Assembly: GCA_029959085.1 (NCBI GenBank) | Contig: JARWIR010000090.1 | Location: 186,001-250,000, forward strand | Direction: 5' to 3' | From: Nemophila menziesii | Taxonomy: Eukaryota > Streptophyta > Magnoliopsida > Boraginales > Hydrophyllaceae | DNA length: 64,000 nucleotides | Notes under the pieces: generated by a model | Seen by the model: only the letters and a program-made list of their open reading frames with translations | Database searches by the model: none | Told to the model about the DNA's origin: nothing | Shown: one piece after another, positions 58,278 to 64,000 of the stretch | How the letters are laid out: each line of letters opens with the position of its first letter | Numbering within the stretch: the first letter of the stretch is position 1 | Program-made: the position numbers and the translations under genes

Positions 58278-59615
58278 GATACGGGAGGAGAGCTGTCAGC
58301 TTATTTTAAAAGTTAGGCTAGCAGCCATTAGTATATAAACAAAAAATTAAAAATAAAATCTTAAACGCACATTCTCCTTCATTTATGTATTTTTTTCTCT
58401 TCCTTTCTCACCTCTGAACCAACCACCACCGCTCTCCGTTCATCATATCGACACCATCCCTCGTCCGAGCGCAATCATCACCACCGCGCCTCTACGAGCA
58501 GATACATCAACAATTATCTTTCTGGGCTTGAGTCACGGTCCACAACAACCCATCAACACCGCCTGCAACATTTCTGATTAGTTCGAACTACTCTGAGCGA
58601 CATCACAGACCTAACTCCGAGCAACCCAACACCACAGCCACGGTACGTTCTTTCTCTCCTCTTTCTTTTTTCTCCCTTAACAAAAATTAAACTCCCTCCT
58701 ACAATCAGATAATTATTTAGATTTTTTTATTGTGGAATTTTTCATATACACAATTCGTGTTGTGTTAATAAGATGAAATGAGAATAGGGTATCTGAATTA
58801 GGATTTTGTAGATGATATGATGACGAGTTATTATTGCATATATTCACAAAGTTACTTAATGTTTTTCAGTTTTTTACTGCATTTGTTCTGACAATAGCCT
58901 TTTACTATTGGAGTGAGTAATTTGGTCTTGTACTGCATTTTTTGAATTGATTTGTAGTAAATATTAACGTGTTGTGTAGATACATATAAACTAAGAATCT
59001 CGCTATATTAGCGTCGTTGTGTTAATGTCAATCTCATCATTATTGTTAGCTAAAAAATTAGCAATATTTGATTATAAATGTCAATGTCACTTATGTACAT
59101 GATATTAAATTGAAGTTGAGTAGATATTATTCAAACTAAGATGTAAAGTTGTAATCTTAAAATCTTTCCTCCATAAGTTATAGTAATCTGCTGCATTTTT
59201 TTTATTTTAATGTTTTGCAGTAAATATTCATTTGGCGCAACTGTTGGAGATTTCAATGGAAGACAATCACTGGATTAAATAGGTAAATATAATTTTTCTT
59301 TGAAGATTTTTGACAATCATATTGACTGATTTGTGTAAAAATATTATTAAATAAATTATATACCTAAATCAGATAATTTTGAAAAAATGTAATTTGATTT
59401 TTACCTCTTAATTTGGGTTCTTCAATAAGCCGGGTTGATGATGGTGGGAGTACTCCACAAGTAGCAGAGGTTATTTTTTTTGCAGGAGAGCGCTTGGTGG
59501 GAAAGTGAGTATCGATTGGATAGAGAGACCAAATCAAAAGTTCTTTTTTAATTTTTTGTTTATATATTAGTATCTGCTAGCCTACTTTTTAAAATAAGCT
59601 GGCAGCTCTCCTCCC
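58274..59615. mobile_element. Pack-MULE-like TIR element with exon-like interior
   Basis: Long imperfect inverted repeats of about 80 bp. The left starts GAGGATACGGGAGGAGAGCT at 58274 and runs to about 58355. The right (59535-59615), reversed, starts GAGAATAAGGGAGGAGAGCT and shares the CAGCTTATTTTAAAA, TAGGCTAGCAG and TATATAAACAAAAAATTAAA blocks. The interior has a GC-richer 5' part (about 58425-58645) ending in CCACG before GTACGT, and a downstream TTTTGCAG followed by exon-like sequence (59221-59280), like a first intron. No transposase is present. Both ends border AT or CT microsatellites, so the target duplication is hidden. Confidence 0.72.
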
Positions 59616-59619
59616 TTAT

Positions 59620-59621
<2 letters not shown>

Positions 59622-59692
<71 letters not shown>
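59622..59692. repeat. (CT)n(AT)n compound microsatellite at TIR element right border
   Basis: CT dinucleotides followed by AT dinucleotides directly after the right inverted repeat. Together with 58240-58273 this suggests insertion into an AT-dinucleotide target. Confidence 0.92.
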
Positions 59693-59694
<2 letters not shown>

Positions 59695-61310
59695 ATTGTA
59701 CTAAACTGGTGGCTACAACTCGCACATATATGTCAGACTATGATGGAAAAATTGACTTTGGTGTATGACATAAAAAGATTAAAGTTTTTCTTTCACATCA
59801 TAAGGTGTATGCTTTAATTGGGGATATCAAGAAAAGGGATATATATTTATTGTATAAGGCGGATGAAATTAATGAAGAAGCATACATTATCTTGATTCTT
59901 AATCTGCCGAATTAGTTATCAGGAAGGTAGATGGTGCAGATATTGCAATTGCTCTGTCAGATAAGCTTGACCCGCTATATTCTACTACGTCTTTTTATTG
60001 AAAGTTTCTTTATTCAATTATAAATGGATGATGGTAAATCTTTAGATGATAATCTTGATTAATTTCCTAAGATGCCATTGATGTTGAATGGTACCCCTCA
60101 GGCCCTTGACGATACCAGTAAATGTATGATTGTCTTGAACTTTATTCTTGATTCATATTAAGTTGTGACAAATGTGTTTTAATATGCTAATATTGTCCCT
60201 ACTTTTGATGAAGTAGTTGTTGCTTTAAAAAGTAGAGAAAATGAGATAAATTCAAGTAGAAGAACCATTCAATTTTTGTTTATTAAACCTAGAACAAATA
60301 CTACACCTTTTCCTGACCCTTATAAGAATAAGAAAATACATAAGAACAATTCTAAGTCTATAGAGACCAGATATTGTTTTCATAGTGTGAAGGTTGGACA
60401 CTTAATAAGAAATGTTTTAAACTCTAGAATAAATTGAATGCTAATTACAATAAATCTAATATAGCTTGCATGCCTAAGATTGATGATGGTGTATGTGAAG
60501 TACTAAATGTCAATGATAAATCTAGTCATGTTAGTTGGATCCTTAATTCTGGTTGTATCTTTCACATGTGACCCTTGCATAATTTTTTCATGATCTAATT
60601 GAAACTAGTAATGAAACTATATATATGGGAAATGATCAAACTTGAGAGGTTAAAGGTGTAGGAAATATAAACAAAAGATGCATTATGGTAAATTAGTTAC
60701 ATTGACAAATATGAGATATATACCTAACTGAAAAGAAAAGTGAAATCTCTTGGTGTCCTTGATGATCTTGGTTGTATTTTCGAAGTATATAAAGGTAGCA
60801 TAAATGTTTATAGGAATTCTAAAGTGTTGTTCGCTAGTATTTAACATGATGGCTTGTATATTCTAAATGGTAGTCACATATATTGTCTTACTAATGTTTT
60901 TTATGATTCTAAGCATGCTGCTACTCATAAGTGGCACTTGAGGTTTTGGCATATGAGTCAGTAGTGACTCACTTTGCTAAGCAAACAGGGATGTTTTAGT
61001 AAGGATTTTATTTGTGACTTTTCTTTTTGTGAAACTTGTGTTTTAGCTAAACAACATAGACTTAAGTTCAACTTTGGGGTTCACTTACCTCAAACTGTCT
61101 TGAGTATGCGCATGCTGATTTGTAAGGGCCTGAAAAGTATGATTTTCATGGTAACGATAAGTATTTTCTTTCCATTCTTGATGATTTTAGTAGAAAAACT
61201 AACAAAAATTAGAAATAAGGATCAACGGTATCACAAAATCTCAAAGTTAAAGGTCATTTGGAGTCTTTTGAAACATTGAGTTCCATGAAAACAATTTGCT
61301 TTAAAATTAA

Positions 61311-61744
61311 AAGGCCAGGAAATTTTTAACCTATCATTAATTTCTTATTATATAATTACAATGTGCAAGAATACTATTAACTAATTTTTGGCAAATATTA
61401 GAATACTATTAAGGGTGGAGACCACGCACGACCCTCTATCTTTCAAGAAAATGTGCTAGCGGTACCCAATCTACAAAATGTCACAAATTGGCCTAGTAGT
61501 TAGTATTTTGTGATGGCGTTAGCATTTTTTTCTATTTATTGTCAGTTGAACGTTAGTCACCACCGCGTGGCGCCGAGTCAGTGCCACATCAGCATGACGT
61601 CATCCACTGTTGAGAATTTTTTTCCTACGTGACAGGGGTAGTCATGTGATTTACCCCTTATAACACATGTACACATACACACAAACACATCAAAACACAC
61701 ACACACACAGACTAACACACTAAGACCCACACATTAAGTAGTTC
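61311..61744. other. Spacer after the copia relic
   Basis: No gene was recognised. A GC-richer patch lies near 61555-61630, and a (CA)n tract near 61670-61735 leads into the tandem array. Confidence 0.45.
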
Positions 61745-62600
61745 TTGGTGTTTTTCATTACAATTCAAAAAATACAGTATAACACCAAATTGATCACTCC
61801 AACAGTCACAACGTCAAATGATGTTCTTCATTACAATTCAAAAAATTCAGTAAAACACCAAATTGCTCACTCCAACAGTCACGACATCAAAAATTACTGT
61901 ATAACACCAAATCAACCAAATACAGTATAACACCAAGTTGCCCCAAATGGATATTTATTGCAAAACAATTAAAAATGTAGTATGACACCAAATTGCTCAC
62001 TCCACAACAATTCAAAAAATGTAGTATAACACCGAATTGCTCACTCCTCAGCCAAATACAGAACAATTCAAAAAATGCAGTATAACACCAAATTATTCAC
62101 TCCAATAGTCATGGCAAATTATGGAACCTACAAATACTCACACGACACCACTGTATAGTCTTTACTCCAACATATCGGCCGAATGGATATTTACTGCAAA
62201 ACAATTCAAAATACAGTGTAAGACCAAATTGCTCACTCCAGCAGTTGCACCAAATAGATATTTACTGTGAAAAAATTATAAATAAACAGTGTAAGTTCAA
62301 GTGCCTGTTTGGAAGTGCTTTTTTAGAGAAGCACTTAAAAATGCTTTTAGTATTTTAAGAGTTTATTTGACTTTGAAAAGCACTTTTTTGAGAAGCACTA
62401 AATAGGTGCTTCTTAAAAAAAGCACTTAAAATAATTTTAGATTTCAAAATTATTTTTAATAATTTTTTTAAATTTTAAATTTTATTCTAAAAGCGTTTTT
62501 TTTACTCTAAAACAAGCACTTCCAAACGAGCCCCAAATTTCTCACTCCAACAGAAAAAGGCTAATCATCACTGTAAGACCAAAATGCTCACCAACGGTCT
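61745..62600. repeat. Degenerate tandem array, unit about 60-70 bp
   Basis: Eight or more imperfect copies of a unit containing ACAATTCAAAAAATACAGTA, TAACACCAAATTG and CTCACTCCAACAG. Units vary in length and some carry GGATATTTACTGCAAAA inserts. A MITE (62301-62533) interrupts a unit. Open frames across the array are by-products. Confidence 0.85.
62301..62533. mobile_element. Short MITE with 3-bp target duplication
   Basis: 233 bp. The ends GTGCCTGTTTGGAAGTGCTT and AAGCACTTCCAAACGAGCCC are inverted with a few mismatches, and CAA flanks both sides (62298-62300 and 62534-62536). The interior is AT-rich with AGAAGCACTT repeats. The 3-bp duplication and the GTTTGG-containing ends suggest a PIF/Harbinger relative, but the duplication is not the usual TTA/TAA. 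Confidence 0.8.
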
Positions 62601-62727
62601 TAAAATGACCATTGTAGGATTTGTATAATAATATAATAAACAATTATACTTAAATCAGATAATTCTGAAAAATTGCAAAAGTGATGAGATTAGGTTGAAA
62701 ATAATTCAATTTCTTAACTGACCGGGG

Positions 62728-63190
62728 TTCTTCGATTGTTGATGGCATAGCCAATATATTGATGATTGTGGAGAATGGACATGAGTGGCGGCGAAATTAT
62801 TGTGCAGGAGAGCGGCTTGGTGTGGGAAGGTGAGTCTGAAGAGATATTTTTTGTTTTTTGATTTGGGCTCTTCAATTGTTAATGGCGTAGCTAAGCCGTT
62901 GATGATGGTGGAGAATAGACACAAGTAGCGACAGGATTCTTGTGCAGGAGAGCGGCTTGGTATGGTAAGATGAGTTTAAAGAGATATTTTTTGGTTTTTT
63001 GATAAGGGTTCTTCTATTGTTAATGGTGTAGCCAAGCCGGTGATGGTGGCGAAGAATGGACCCGAGTAGCAGCGGAATTCTTGTACAGGAGAGCGGCTTT
63101 TGGTGTGGAAAAGGTGAGTTTGAAAAGATTTTTTTCTATTTTTCTATTTGGGTTTTTTCATTGTGGATGGCGTTCAAGAGTTAAAAAAAT
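62728..63190. repeat. 140-bp tandem array related to the TIR element interior
   Basis: Units start at about 62728, 62868 and 63008, with a partial fourth at about 63156. Each runs TTCTTC.ATTGTTAATGGCGTAGCCAAGCC through GTGCAGGAGAGCGGCTTGGT to a T-rich tail. The same unit occurs once at about 59418-59515 inside the TIR element. The upstream AAATCAGATAATT.TGAAAAA block near 62655 also matches 59370. Confidence 0.85.
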
Positions 63191-63401
63191 TCTTTTATTT
63201 TTTTAATCAAAATAAATAATAAGGATGGTGCTAACGAAGAGTAATAATATTGATATGGTGGTGAGATAGCACCACGCAATGTTTATCAACGATCAACCGA
63301 CAAAAGATAAATATCACAAAATACTAAGTAATGGGTCACTTAATGATATTTATAAATCGAATACCATTAACGTATTTTTTTGATAAATAAAAGGGAGCGC
63401 T

Positions 63402-63740
63402 AGTGAAGGGCGGTGGGAACTCAAGTAGTCATACCGTTTCAGTTGTTCGGGATTGTTGGAAAATGCTACAAAACAATCCTAATTTTCAGATAAATCATAT
63501 CTTTCGTGAAGCAAATTTTTGTGCAGATAAATTAGCAAAAGAAGGAGCAGCTATGTATACACAACCTTTTGAGTTTGATGACCCCCCAGACTACCTATGG
63601 AATTTGATTACTAGGGACAGGAGCGAACGTGCAACTGCTAGAGTTGTACTAGAAATTCAATAAGAACTCGTGTTCTTCATGTAAACATTTTTTCTTAACG
63701 GCTTTATGCCTCTCATGTATGAAAAAAAAAAAAAAAAAAA
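63402..63740 (+). mobile_element. Short 5'-truncated LINE insertion with target duplication
   Basis: It is flanked by the direct repeat GGGAGCGCT (63393-63401 and 63741-63749), with extra A residues on each side. It ends in a 19-A tail (63722-63740). These are the marks of target-primed reverse transcription followed by early 5' truncation. It carries the last part of an RNase H frame (63403-63663). Confidence 0.93.
63403..63663 (+). CDS. LINE RNase H C-terminal fragment
   Basis: 86 codons of the end of a plant LINE ORF2. NHIFREANFCADKLAKEGAA (about 36-55) is the last RNase H motif with its Asp. The C-terminal extension DDPPDYLWNLITRDRSE follows. The frame enters from the truncation and has no natural start, so it is a remnant and not a gene. 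It has no internal stop, consistent with a recent insertion. Confidence 0.8.
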   Translation: MKGGGNSSSHTVSVVRDCWKMLQNNPNFQINHIFREANFCADKLAKEGAAMYTQPFEFDDPPDYLWNLITRDRSERATARVVLEIQ

Positions 63741-63749
63741 GGGAGCGCT

Positions 63750-63831
63750 TGATTTTTACCCTATTATTAATCACCAAGTCGCTCTGAGCTTATGATTGAA
63801 GTTTTTCTTCGACCAAAAAAAAAACTATTAT
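63750..63831 (+). pseudogene. LINE 3' end remnant
   Basis: The segment ends in TTTCTTCGACCAAAAAAAAAA, resembling the TTCGACTAAAAAAA 3' ends seen near 10262 and 51632. It is likely the tail of an older LINE next to which the short LINE landed. Confidence 0.45.
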
Positions 63832-64000
63832 TGAAGTTTGATTTTGAACAAAAGCAAATTTTGATTTTTATTCATCATGTAGCATGCCAAACTGGAACAC
63901 CAACTACTCTAATGGCTAGCGCACACTAGTATTCAGTCATTATCATATACTTTTTTTTTTTTCAAAGCATTATCATATACTCTATTCTATTCTAGCATTA
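63832..64000. other. Spacer at window end
   Basis: AT-rich sequence with a short near-duplicate of CATTATCATATACT (63939 and 63968). Nothing else is supported. Confidence 0.5.

Larger units (their letters stand above)
56150..61310 (+). pseudogene. Old copia relic related to the element at 45783, itself interrupted
   Basis: An LTR-like segment ends in ACAACA at 56714 and matches the young copia LTR in its second half (CGGAGCCCAACATAGATGTAG near 56558, AACCATAATAAAAT near 56600). It is followed by a decayed primer site AGGTATTAGAGC (56716-56727). Gag resumes only at about 59700 (SDYDGKIDFGV, LSHHKV, DDTSKCMIVLN). It continues through a decayed knuckle, protease and GAG-pre-integrase (FCETCVLAKQH near 61030) to about 61310, where similarity stops. 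Most pol and the 3' LTR are missing. The leader holds a LINE (56982-58240) and a TIR element (58274-59615). Stops are frequent. Confidence 0.8.

Noticed and set aside
61745..62290. CRISPR-like regular repeats
   Set aside because: Unit lengths vary, there are no unique spacers between identical repeats, and the genome is a plant nuclear genome. It is a degenerate tandem array.

Overview
The window is AT-rich nuclear DNA from a flowering plant, probably a eudicot; I cannot name the species. The evidence is two intron-containing genes for chloroplast proteins, a plant-specific BASIC PENTACYSTEINE gene, and a dense layer of plant transposons: Athila and copia LTR elements, RNase H-bearing L1 LINEs, hAT derivatives and Tourist-like MITEs. 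Single-copy genes cover only about 5 kb.

Host genes. Phosphoribulokinase (PRK) lies at 21272-23705 (+) in five exons and encodes 407 residues. Convergent to it, at 24137-24586 (-), is a short and divergent BASIC PENTACYSTEINE (GAGA-binding) gene. The plastidial glycolate/glycerate translocator PLGG1 lies at 51912-54218 (-) in eight exons and encodes 507 residues. PRK regenerates RuBP for carbon fixation. PLGG1 exports glycolate and imports glycerate during photorespiration. They are separated by about 28 kb of mostly transposon sequence and I infer no operon-like relation.

Layout. 1-2150: AT-rich spacer with a microsatellite and a 133-bp tandem duplication. 2150-10262: LINE 3' part split by a 7.1-kb Athila-related element without pol (LARD type, 2805-9914). 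11100-19484: degenerate but nearly complete LINE (+) carrying a hAT-type element (14050-15007) and a Pack-MULE-like insert with a (TC)65 tract (about 17439-18864). 20200-20820: LINE tail. 21272-24586: PRK and BPC. 25389-45500: one LINE (-) blown apart by nested insertions. Within it sits hAT element A copy 1 (28642-42717), containing hAT element B (28884-42197), containing a 12.8-kb Athila retrotransposon (29312-42160). A second copy of element A lies at 44046-44797. 45510-51632: LINE fragment (+) split by a young copia element (45783-51256). 51912-54218: PLGG1. 54547-64000: Tourist-like MITE, LINE fragments, an old copia relic related to the young one, a second Pack-MULE-like element (58274-59615), tandem arrays, a short MITE and a small LINE insertion with clear target-site duplications.

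The most informative structures are the four-layer nest with a target-site duplication at every inner layer, a hairpin conserved between the Athila element and the LARD, a 124-bp array built on a perfect 16-bp palindrome inside the Athila element, and a repeat unit shared between the Pack-MULE-like element and a tandem array 3 kb away. Exon borders and terminal repeats were read by eye. LTR divergences are hand counts.
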